Positions 1-6,132 of a stretch of 6,216 nt of DNA are shown here, one piece after another. Both the position numbers and the translations under genes were made by a program. Below the pieces are notes generated by a model that was not told the origin of the DNA, made no database searches, and worked only from the letters and a program-made list of their open reading frames with translations. Within the stretch, counting starts at the first letter, position 1, and every line of letters starts with the position of its first letter. The stretch lies in the NCBI GenBank assembly GCA_023864145.1, contig JAIVER010000079.1:1-6216 (forward strand), written 5' to 3'. Origin of the DNA: Thiohalomonas sp. GTDB taxonomy: Bacteria; Pseudomonadota; Gammaproteobacteria; GRL18.

Positions 1-159
1 AATGAAAAGGTGAGAAATAATCATTTTTTTCACAATGCTAAAGAGTTTCGACAGAAAATTAATGAGTTCTTTGATGAAATTTTACCGAGCCTTGGAAAAT
101 CATTAGATTCTCGAATTAATGACAATTTCCAAGTGTTCGATCCTGCATTTTCAAGTTGA
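1..159 (+). CDS. IS630-family transposase, C-terminal end (partial)
   Basis: Frame 1 is open from the window edge to a TGA at 157-159 and gives 52 residues. They contain the stretch VRNNHFFHNAKEFRQ, an amphipathic segment INEFFDEILPSL, and the ending RINDNFQVF. This matches my recollection of the C-terminal tail of IS630/Tc1-mariner-type DDE transposases, in which a (K)EFR..I..FF segment is followed by a DNFQ motif just before the stop. The DDE catalytic residues would lie upstream, outside the window, so intactness cannot be judged. The stop lies only 9 bases before the inferred IS end, and the terminal repeat overlaps the last codons, which is normal for such compact elements. The family call is from motif memory; no search was run. 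Confidence 0.77.
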   Translation, partial: NEKVRNNHFFHNAKEFRQKINEFFDEILPSLGKSLDSRINDNFQVFDPAFSS

Positions 160-168
160 TTGGCTATA
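140..168 (-). repeat. Terminal inverted repeat, IS right end
   Basis: Read on the minus strand from 168 inward, this begins TATAGCCA and includes TGAAAATGC followed by two bases and GAT. Aligned without gaps to 6074-6102 on the plus strand it matches at 19 of 29 positions. The matches fall in two blocks (7 of the first 8 bases, then TGAAAATGC and GAT) around a seven-base mismatched centre. Two conserved blocks with a variable centre fit a transposase-bound terminal repeat. Confidence 0.68.
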
Positions 169-428
169 TATACTGAGTAGGTAGGATGCAAATCGGGAGT
201 AATGGGATCTTTTTGAATCAGCCCTATATCCATAGAACATTTGTCATGCTCGAAGTCATCATTGCCCAGGCGTTCTGAAATTACTTTTCCAGGCAAATTG
301 CACTGAATACGAAAAATGCTATCAGGTACTTGCTTAATTAGTTCCCTTGCCAATGCGATTGCCTGAGTTAGAACTCCATAAGCATGCGATGAAATTGTGA
401 GGTGAATTCGTGGGCCATGATCAGCCAT
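168..428 (-). pseudogene. Glycosyltransferase-like protein, N-terminal remnant cut by IS
   Basis: An ATG at 428-426 opens a minus-strand frame. Its first ~87 residues look like a genuine protein: a beta strand RIHLTISSHAYGVLTQ, a helix AIALARELIKQVPDS, then FRIQCNLPGKVISERL and a MDIGLIQKDPI segment. The layout resembles the N-terminal Rossmann half of GT-B nucleotide-sugar glycosyltransferases, which usually have a GHG.GH..R/Q loop. Here the equivalent loop reads SHAYGVLTQ, so one Gly and one His position appear changed. The frame stays open to a stop at 30-32, but residues from about 88 on are antisense to the transposase and do not belong to the gene. The C-terminal half of the protein is absent from the window, so the remnant cannot be a working transferase. 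The exact family is uncertain. Confidence 0.6.
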
Positions 429-588
429 GTCTGGATTTTTCTCTTATTATATTTGAGTAATAAATATATCATAATCCTATGACACGATAAAAATGGAAAA
501 AAAACGATAAATATGTTATTTTTCCGCTCCTTAAGTTAATTCTTAGTACACTATTCCTAATTACTAAAAAATGTGAGGACGCATCCTG
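429..588. promoter_or_regulatory. AT-rich divergent intergenic region upstream of miaB
   Basis: This 160-base gap separates the minus-strand remnant from miaB. On the minus strand there is a perfect TATAAT (451 to 446), a possible -10 for the remnant gene, with only a poor -35 match (TTATGA, 474 to 469). For miaB no convincing sigma70 promoter stands out; TACACT at 547-552 is a weak -10 without a good -35. ACGATAAA occurs twice, at 484-491 and 504-511, 20 bases apart. GGAAAAA (495-501) can pair with TTTTTCC (519-525). The ribosome binding site for miaB is TGAGGA at 574-579, nine bases from the ATG. An in-frame ATG at 571 is followed directly by TGA and cannot be the start. Confidence 0.4.
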
Positions 589-1914
589 ATGCCAGGTAAG
601 TTATATATTCAAACCTTTGGTTGCCAGATGAACGAGTATGATTCGGCAAAAATGGCGGATGTTCTGCGTGAATCGCATGGGGTTGAGCAGGTGCAGGAAC
701 CTCAGCATGCTGATATTCTCTTGCTTAATACCTGTTCTATCAGGGAAAAATCTCAGGAAAAAGTCTTTTCATTACTGGGCCGTTTTCGTCAGCTTAAAGA
801 ATTAAATCCCAATATTGTTATTGGTGTGGGCGGCTGTGTGGCCAGTCAGGAAGGTGAGCTGATCCGTCAGCGAGCGCCTTATGTGGATTTAGTCTTCGGC
901 CCGCAGACATTGCATCGTTTACCTCAGATGCTGGATGAAGTGTCAAAAATTCATCAGCCGGTTATTGATATCTCTTTCCCTGAAATTGAAAAATTTGATA
1001 ATTTACCCGAGCCGCGTGCTGAGGGGCCCAGTGCTTTTGTCTCTGTGATAGAAGGCTGTAGTAAGTATTGTACCTTTTGTGTGGTTCCTTATACCCGTGG
1101 TGAAGAAATTTCCCGTCCCTTAGATGATGTGGTGGCTGAAGTGGCCTCACTTGCCGATCAGGGAGTGCTAGAAGTGAATTTACTGGGGCAGAATGTCAAT
1201 GCCTATCGTGGCGAAACTCATGAGGGCGATATTGCTGATTTGGCGATGTTGATCCACTATATTGCTCAAATTGACGGTATTCAAAGGATTCGATATACCA
1301 CCTCACATCCTAATGAGTTTTCAGATAGTCTGGTGGAAGTTTATCGTGAAGTACCGGAGCTGGTGAGCTTTCTGCATCTGCCGGTTCAAAGCGGCTCTGA
1401 TAGAATTTTAAGCATGATGAAGCGTGGTCATTCTGCTCTGGAATATAAGAGCAAGATCATACGTATTCGTAAAGCTCGCCCGGATATCTATTTATCATCT
1501 GATTTTATTGTCGGTTTTCCCGGTGAAACCGAAGCGGATTTTCAGGCAACGATGCAGTTAATTGAAGATATACGTTTTGATCAGAGTTTTAGTTTTATTT
1601 ATAGCCCCAGACCGGGTACTCCGGCAGCAGCATTGCCTGATGATGTGCCTATGGCAGTTAAAAAAGAACGTTTGACTCAATTGCAGGCACGCATTAATGA
1701 GTTTGCCATGGAATATTCGCAACAAATGATCGGCACTCTTCAACAGGTGTTAGTATATGGAGTATCGAAGAAAGATGCCTCTGAAGTGGCTGGTAGAACA
1801 GAAAATAATCGAGTGGTTAATTTTGATCCTGAAGGACAGGATTTAGTGGGCAAAATAATCCCGGTTAAAATAACAGATGCGTATCGTAACTCTTTGCGTG
1901 GTGAACTGGTTTAA
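589..1914 (+). CDS. miaB: MiaB, tRNA-2-methylthio-N6-dimethylallyladenosine37 synthase
   Basis: This radical-SAM enzyme inserts a methylthio group at C2 of i6A37 in tRNAs that read codons starting with U, giving ms2i6A and improving decoding accuracy. The 441-residue product has the full family architecture. The N-terminal UPF0004 domain starts with [13 protein letters not shown] and provides C12, C49 ([10 protein letters not shown]) and C83 (GGCVASQEG) for the auxiliary [4Fe-4S] cluster. The radical-SAM cluster motif is C157-x3-C161-x2-C164 ([17 protein letters not shown]), followed by [13 protein letters not shown] and [11 protein letters not shown]-terminal TRAM domain spans about 378-441 and ends in NSLRGELV. 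It lacks the roughly 30-residue tail of the E. coli enzyme (474 residues) but ends where many family members do, so it looks complete. The start is fixed by TGAGGA nine bases upstream. It is first in the operon, 16 bases ahead of the ybeZ remnant. Confidence 0.97.
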   Translation: MPGKLYIQTFGCQMNEYDSAKMADVLRESHGVEQVQEPQHADILLLNTCSIREKSQEKVFSLLGRFRQLKELNPNIVIGVGGCVASQEGELIRQRAPYVDLVFGPQTLHRLPQMLDEVSKIHQPVIDISFPEIEKFDNLPEPRAEGPSAFVSVIEGCSKYCTFCVVPYTRGEEISRPLDDVVAEVASLADQGVLEVNLLGQNVNAYRGETHEGDIADLAMLIHYIAQIDGIQRIRYTTSHPNEFSDSLVEVYREVPELVSFLHLPVQSGSDRILSMMKRGHSALEYKSKIIRIRKARPDIYLSSDFIVGFPGETEADFQATMQLIEDIRFDQSFSFIYSPRPGTPAAALPDDVPMAVKKERLTQLQARINEFAMEYSQQMIGTLQQVLVYGVSKKDASEVAGRTENNRVVNFDPEGQDLVGKIIPVKITDAYRNSLRGELV

Positions 1915-1930
1915 CTAATTGGGGAAAAAA

Positions 1931-2964
1931 GTGACAAAAAGAATGACATATCAAACAGCTCAAATAAAAGCAACAGAACTTGTTCTTGAACCCGTATGAT
2001 AATACCCGTCTTGTTAATCTCTGCGGACAACTTGATGAACATCTAAGATTAATTGAACGCCGCCTGGCAGTACAAATTGCTAACCGGGGCAATCAGTTTA
2101 AAATCACGGGTAAGCCGGATGACAGAGATGCGGCAATTGCCGTGTTGGAAACCCTGTATGAAGAAAGCAAAAACACAGTTCTTGATCCTCAGCGTGTTCA
2201 TCTGTTTTTACAGGAATCAGGTATCGAAGCACAGATAAAAGATGATAGCTCAAATGATAAGCAGGGTGAAGTATCAATTCTGCCCGGTCGCAGTTTAATC
2301 AAACCTCGCGGTAAAAATCAGCAAGATTATTTACTGCGTGTACAGAAGCACGATATTAACTTCGGTATTGGCCCGGCGCAGGTACCGGGAAAACTTTTTT
2401 GGCTGTTGCCTGTGCAGACACTGGAACGTGATCAGGTGAGGCGAATCATACTCACTCGTCGGCAGTTGAAGCGGGTGAAAACTTAGGCTTTTTACCGGGT
2501 GATTTATCACAGAAAATTGATCCCTATTTGCGAGCACTCTATAATGCTTTGTATGAAATGCTGGGCTTTGAAAAAGTGGCTAAGCTGATCGAACGTAATG
2601 TGATAGAAGTAGCACCTTTTGCCTTTATGCGTGGTAGAAGTCTGAATGAATCATTTATTATTTTAGATGAAGCACAAAATACCACACGTGAACAAATGAA
2701 AATGTTTCTCACACGTATTGGTTTTGGTTCAACTGCTATTGTTACAGCTGATATCACCCAGATTGATTTACCGGGCGGCAGACCATCGGGTTTAAAACAT
2801 GTCATGATATGTTATCTAAGGTGAAAGGGATCAGCTTTACACATTTTAATTCTAAAGATGTGGTCAGACATGCTCTGGTATAAAAGATCGTTGATGCCTA
2901 TGAAGAGGATGATCAATTAGAAGAAAAGAAAGCCGGCTCAACACGCTCGAAAAAAAGAACTTAG
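1931..2964 (+). pseudogene. ybeZ: YbeZ/PhoL, PhoH-family ATPase, multiply frameshifted
   Basis: YbeZ is a cytosolic PhoH-type P-loop NTPase that works with YbeY in RNA metabolism. The remnant begins at GTG 1931 (GGGG at 1921-1924) and reads VTKRMTYQ...LVLEP before a TGA at 1997. An extra C in CCC 1991-1993 shifts the frame to YDNTRLVNLCGQ. About two extra bases near 2376-2377 throw the P-loop (PAGTGKTFLAVACA, 2373-2416) out of frame, and a net loss of bases near 2417-2420 restores the former frame. One base is missing near 2460 ([13 protein letters not shown]) and another near 2807 (KHV...LSKVKG). The CAA expected at 2881 (ALV-Q-KIVDAYEE) is TAA. The Walker B region [10 protein letters not shown] survives. 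Usually conserved residues have changed: Pro to Ala at 2534, Gly to Ala at 2747 (VTAD) and Arg to Gly at 2774. Repaired length would be about 345 codons, the normal family size. The two longest open pieces (1980-2486 and about 2462-2824) are not separate genes. Confidence 0.93.
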
Positions 2965-2967
2965 AAA

Positions 2968-3507
2968 ATGAAGTATGACTTTGAGCTTTATCTGGATTTA
3001 CAAAATACCCTGACTTCTAAATCAGCTTCTGACTCTTTTTCAGGTTCTGACAGTATTCCAGATAATGAAAAAATAGAGTCGTGGGTAAGACAGGCACTCA
3101 TCACAGAAGCGCAGCAAAAGAAACATAATCATCAGGCAGTGAATAGTGAATATGAACTGACTATACGCATTGTAAACAAGGATGAAATGCAGTCTTTAAA
3201 TAAATCCTATCGTCATAAAGATAAGGTCACTAATGTGCTGTCTTTCCCCTATGAATATTTTCCCTTTGATCCACCCGCAGAAGTACAGCTGCCATTACTG
3301 GGTGACCTGGTGATTTGTCATGATATTGTTGTTGAAGAAGCACACCAGCAGAACAAAACTGTAGAAGCACATTGGGCACACATGGTGGTTCATGGTGTCT
3401 TACACCTCAAAGGCTATGATCATATCGATGATGATAAAGCTCAGCAGATGGAAGCATTGGAAATCGAAATTCTAAAAAAATTAACTATTTCTGATCCCTA
3501 TCAATAA
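2968..3507 (+). CDS. ybeY: YbeY, single-strand endoribonuclease for rRNA maturation
   Basis: This zinc-dependent metallo-endoribonuclease is needed for 16S rRNA 3'-end maturation and ribosome quality control in the cytoplasm. The signature [11 protein letters not shown] gives zinc ligands H142, H146 and H152, preceded by [11 protein letters not shown] and LLGDLVIC. The upstream [20 protein letters not shown] block carries the conserved Arg (R82). At 179 residues it is longer than E. coli YbeY (155). The excess is mainly a Ser/Asp-rich stretch at about residues 17-33 and a His/Gln-rich loop at about 50-60. The ATG lies three bases after the terminal stop of the ybeZ remnant, in the same frame, with no good Shine-Dalgarno (only purine-rich AAAGAA at about 2953-2958). 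Translation may once have been coupled to ybeZ, which is no longer translated to its end. The reading frame is intact and all catalytic residues are present. Confidence 0.95.
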   Translation: MKYDFELYLDLQNTLTSKSASDSFSGSDSIPDNEKIESWVRQALITEAQQKKHNHQAVNSEYELTIRIVNKDEMQSLNKSYRHKDKVTNVLSFPYEYFPFDPPAEVQLPLLGDLVICHDIVVEEAHQQNKTVEAHWAHMVVHGVLHLKGYDHIDDDKAQQMEALEIEILKKLTISDPYQ

Positions 3508-3580
3508 TTCTGTCTGGTTTTGCATGTTCTTCAGCGCTCATGTAAAATTCATATACAGTATATTATATTTGGTTTAAAAC
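3508..3580 (+). promoter_or_regulatory. ybeY-ybeX spacer with possible internal promoter
   Basis: This 73-base gap is much longer than the other junctions in the operon (16, 3 and 0 bases). It contains TTGCAT (3520-3525), a 17-base spacer and TAAAAT (3543-3548), a weak -35 with a good -10 match, then a second AT-rich TATATTAT stretch at 3559-3566. No terminator-like hairpin is visible. An internal promoter here would explain expression of ybeX and lnt despite the decayed ybeZ upstream, but this is inference from spacing and hexamers only. Confidence 0.33.
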
Positions 3581-4456
3581 ATGAAAGAAGAGCGGCCTGG
3601 CAAGACTTCTACTTTAAAAAGCAGAAGTCGAAATTTACTAAAACGAATAGGTCACGCCTTAATTGGCGAAATTACTGATAAATCCCGTCTAATGGACATT
3701 TTACGTGAAGTTCAGTTGCGTAATGTGATCAGCAGTGAAACCCTTTCCATGATTGAAGGCGTGATGGAAGTGACTGATATGCAAGTGCGTGAAGTCATGA
3801 TACCGCGCTCACAGATGATTGTTATTAAGCATGATGCCAGTGCTGATGATATTTTAGCCTGCATTATTGAATCTGCCCACTCCCGTTTTCCTGTGATTGG
3901 TGACAATCGTGATGATATTGAAGGCATTATTCTGGCTAAGGATATGCTTAACTTTTTTGCCAAAGAAGATCACAGAAATCTGGATCTAAAAGAATATATG
4001 CGTTCGGCAGTCTTTATCCCAGAAAGTAAACGTCTCAATGATCTACTCCGGGATTTTCGTGCCAATCGTAATCACATGGCTATGGTCGTTGATGAATATG
4101 GAGGCGTTTCGGGTCTGGTGAGCATTGAGGATGTTTTAGAAGAAATTGTTGGTGAAATAGAAGATGAGCATGATCTGGAAGAAGACAGTAATATTACGTC
4201 TCAGGGTGAAGGAGTTTATACCGTTCAGGCTCTGACAGAAATTGATGAATTTAATGAATTTTTCAAATCAGACTTTAACAATGATAAATTTGAAACAATC
4301 GGTGGTATTATTATGAATGCCTTTGCTTATATGCCCCAAAGAGGCGAAGAAATTGAGTTGGGTAATTTTTTGTTTAAAATAACTCGTGCTGATCATCGCC
4401 GTATCTATAGCCTTAGAGTTATCAGAGTCTCTGTCACAGTTTCACCTCGATCATAA
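3581..4456 (+). CDS. ybeX: YbeX/CorC, CBS-pair protein with CorC_HlyC domain
   Basis: The family was first described as helping CorA-dependent Mg2+/Co2+ efflux and has more recently been tied to ribosome metabolism; the E. coli protein is soluble and cytosolic. The 291-residue product has a short basic N-terminus and then a helix ending [21 protein letters not shown], where the first CBS domain begins (about 70-130, with SAHSRFPV and [10 protein letters not shown]). The second CBS domain follows (about 138-195, with PESKRL and [20 protein letters not shown]). After an acidic linker [12 protein letters not shown] comes the CorC_HlyC domain (about 208-285, [19 protein letters not shown]). There is no transmembrane segment, unlike larger CorB-type relatives. 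The ATG is the first possible start after an in-frame TAA at 3575-3577. No clear Shine-Dalgarno is visible. The stop codon directly abuts the lnt start. Confidence 0.95.
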   Translation: MKEERPGKTSTLKSRSRNLLKRIGHALIGEITDKSRLMDILREVQLRNVISSETLSMIEGVMEVTDMQVREVMIPRSQMIVIKHDASADDILACIIESAHSRFPVIGDNRDDIEGIILAKDMLNFFAKEDHRNLDLKEYMRSAVFIPESKRLNDLLRDFRANRNHMAMVVDEYGGVSGLVSIEDVLEEIVGEIEDEHDLEEDSNITSQGEGVYTVQALTEIDEFNEFFKSDFNNDKFETIGGIIMNAFAYMPQRGEEIELGNFLFKITRADHRRIYSLRVIRVSVTVSPRS

Positions 4457-6049
4457 ATGTCTCAATTTAATGCTAATAAAACAGCTCATAAGGCCATTAA
4501 TAAAAGTCTGGTTGAATTATTACCAGAAAGCTTACGCAAATGCCTGACAAAGGGAATTTCAGCCTGGTTTTTTGTGTTTCTTTTTGGCGCACTGCTCCCC
4601 ACGGCTTTTGCACCCTTTAATACCCAGTCGACTCTGTTTTCATATCTGATCTTTTTCCCTCTGGTTCTTTTCTTATATCAACTATTACATACTCGTACTG
4701 CTAAAGAAGCGTTTTATAAAGGGGCTGTCTATGGTATCGGCTTGTTTAGTGTCGGAGTTTCCTGGCTTTATGTGGCAATTCATGATTTTGGTGCTGCTCA
4801 CTGGTCCTTAGCGGGGTTCTTTACCGGTGGGTTTATTTTATTACTATCCTCATTCTATGCTTTTTTTGCCTGGAGTGTCTTTAAAATAAGGCAAAAAAAG
4901 AGTATTCCACAGACGTATCTGAGCCTTTTTTATCTGCCTGTGCTGTGGGTTTTCTTTGAATGGCTGCGTAGCTGGCTGCTGACCGGCTTCCCCTGGATAT
5001 TATCAGGCTATCCTTTAATTGAAACCCCTCTTGCTGGTTTTGCCCCGATTATGGGGATCTATGGACTCTCATGGCTGGTGGCTTTTAGCACAGCACTATT
5101 GATAGCCAGAATCAAGCCCTCTATCAGTCTTATCAGTATAGGCTTACTTTTTAGCAGTGGCTGGCTATTGGGTCAAATTCAATGGAGTGAACCCCTGGGC
5201 AAACCTTTGTCGGTGGCATTAATTCAGGGTAACGTAAACCAGACGGTAAAATGGGATCGCTGGCAACTGGAAAAAACCAAGCAGCTTTATATTTCATTGA
5301 GTCAGGATCAGTGGCAAAGCAATGACTTGATAGTCTGGCCGGAAAATGCCATTCCCGTGTTTTATCATACATTAAAAAGCGGTTTTTATCATAACCTGAC
5401 TCTGCAGGCAGAAAAAACACAAACAGAGCTGATCACTGGACTGCCAGTTTTTGATGATAAAATGCAGCAATATTACAATTCAATGACTAACTTTGGCGGT
5501 CAGCAAGGCTATTATTATAAAACTCATTTAGTGCCATTTGGTGAATACGTGCCTCTGGCCTCTTTAATTCGTGGTATTATTCGGTTTTTTAATATGCCCA
5601 TGTCAGCCTTTAGTGCAGGGGAGCCTGATCAACCTCCGCTTATAATCAAAGGACATAAAGCGGTTGTTACCTTGTGTTATGAAGATGTTTTTCCTCAGGA
5701 TATGATGAGACATATTTCTCAATCCCAATTTATCATTAACTTATCTAATAACGGCTGGTATGGTGATTCCTTCGCACCGCATCAACACCTGGAAATGGCC
5801 CGCATGCGAGCACTGGAAACTAGTCGTGAACTCATCCGCAGCACCACCAGCGGAATTTCAGCAATTATTGATTCTAAAGGTAAAGTGCTGGTCAAAGGCC
5901 CGCAATTCAAAAGAGCAGTTATTAATGGCAAACTGCAACCCAGAACAGGTACAACTCCTTATGTGTTTTGGGGTAATTATCCCATTGTTTTACTTTTTAT
6001 TGTGACCTTATTGCTCCTTAAAAGAGCTCCTTCAAAGATACTTAACTAA
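4457..6049 (+). CDS. lnt: Lnt, apolipoprotein N-acyltransferase
   Basis: Lnt is an inner-membrane enzyme that moves an acyl chain from phospholipid to the N-terminal Cys of diacylglyceryl lipoproteins, the last step of lipoprotein maturation before Lol sorting. In the 530-residue product, several hydrophobic segments between about 35 and 240 form the membrane part (including LPTAFAPF and GFPWILSGYP). A periplasmic nitrilase-type domain follows at about 250-495, then a final membrane helix near 506-521. The catalytic triad is visible: E296 (VWPENAIP), K355 (YYYKTHLVPFGEY) and C407 (VTLCYEDVFP). E363 and E409 match the accessory glutamates, and NLSNNGWYGDS..PHQHLEMARMRALE is intact. A roughly 30-residue hydrophilic N-terminal extension makes it slightly longer than the E. 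coli protein (512). The ATG follows the ybeX TAA with no gap and no Shine-Dalgarno, so initiation probably relies on ribosomes terminating on ybeX. Confidence 0.96.
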   Translation: MSQFNANKTAHKAINKSLVELLPESLRKCLTKGISAWFFVFLFGALLPTAFAPFNTQSTLFSYLIFFPLVLFLYQLLHTRTAKEAFYKGAVYGIGLFSVGVSWLYVAIHDFGAAHWSLAGFFTGGFILLLSSFYAFFAWSVFKIRQKKSIPQTYLSLFYLPVLWVFFEWLRSWLLTGFPWILSGYPLIETPLAGFAPIMGIYGLSWLVAFSTALLIARIKPSISLISIGLLFSSGWLLGQIQWSEPLGKPLSVALIQGNVNQTVKWDRWQLEKTKQLYISLSQDQWQSNDLIVWPENAIPVFYHTLKSGFYHNLTLQAEKTQTELITGLPVFDDKMQQYYNSMTNFGGQQGYYYKTHLVPFGEYVPLASLIRGIIRFFNMPMSAFSAGEPDQPPLIIKGHKAVVTLCYEDVFPQDMMRHISQSQFIINLSNNGWYGDSFAPHQHLEMARMRALETSRELIRSTTSGISAIIDSKGKVLVKGPQFKRAVINGKLQPRTGTTPYVFWGNYPIVLLFIVTLLLLKRAPSKILN

Positions 6050-6073
6050 GAATAAATGTAACGATTCAGTGTC

Positions 6074-6102
6074 TATACCCATGACCTATGAAAATGCTTG
6101 AT
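6074..6102 (+). repeat. Terminal inverted repeat, IS left end
   Basis: The sequence begins TATACCCA and contains TGAAAATGC, two bases, then GAT. It is the inverted counterpart of 140-168, with 19 of 29 identities in an ungapped alignment. It lies 24 bases after the lnt stop codon. The TATA at 6074-6077 supplies the TA target expected for an IS630-type insertion. Confidence 0.66.
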
Positions 6103-6110
6103 TTTCATAG
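6086..6110 (+). other. Perfect 10-bp hairpin in the IS left end
   Basis: CTATGAAAAT (6086-6095) and ATTTTCATAG (6101-6110) are exact inverted repeats around a five-base loop GCTTG. The stem is AT-rich and is followed by AGAAGAAGAT rather than a T run, so it does not look like an intrinsic terminator in the + direction. It overlaps the inner part of the terminal repeat and ends 22 bases before the transposase ATG. It could shield transposase translation from read-through transcripts or be part of a transposase binding site. Confidence 0.5.
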
Positions 6111-6132
6111 AGAAGAAGATCAAAAATATCCA

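Larger units (their letters stand above)
1..168 (+). mobile_element. Right end of an IS630-type insertion sequence
   Basis: This is the terminal part of an IS whose body lies left of the window. The right boundary is placed at the TATATATA run (165-172). Homology of the minus-strand glycosyltransferase-like gene stops there, and the sequence read inward from 168 matches the start of the other IS end at 6074. IS630 elements insert at TA and duplicate it, so the exact junction within the alternating TA run is ambiguous by a few bases. Confidence 0.7.

Noticed and set aside
571..576. ATG at 571 as an alternative miaB start
   Set aside because: It is in frame but is followed at once by TGA. The ATG at 589 with TGAGGA upstream is the start.
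1980..2486. Open 168-codon frame starting at TTG as an independent protein
   Set aside because: It is the middle part of the ybeZ relic. The true N-terminal codons lie in another frame from GTG 1931, the P-loop is out of frame, and it ends at a stop caused by a base loss near 2460.
2528..2824. Open 98-codon frame starting at TTG as a separate small PhoH-like gene
   Set aside because: The frame is continuous upstream to about 2462 and simply continues ybeZ between two frameshifts. The TTG has no ribosome binding site and lies inside the conserved PYLR motif.
5151..5420. Minus-strand open frame of 89 codons opposite lnt, and similar antisense frames opposite miaB, ybeX and ybeZ
   Set aside because: They lie entirely opposite strongly conserved coding sequence, show no recognisable motif or ribosome binding site, and are expected by chance.
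6086..6110. Intrinsic terminator for the lnt operon
   Set aside because: The stem is AT-rich and no T run follows. It overlaps the IS terminal repeat, so it belongs to the mobile element rather than to the operon.
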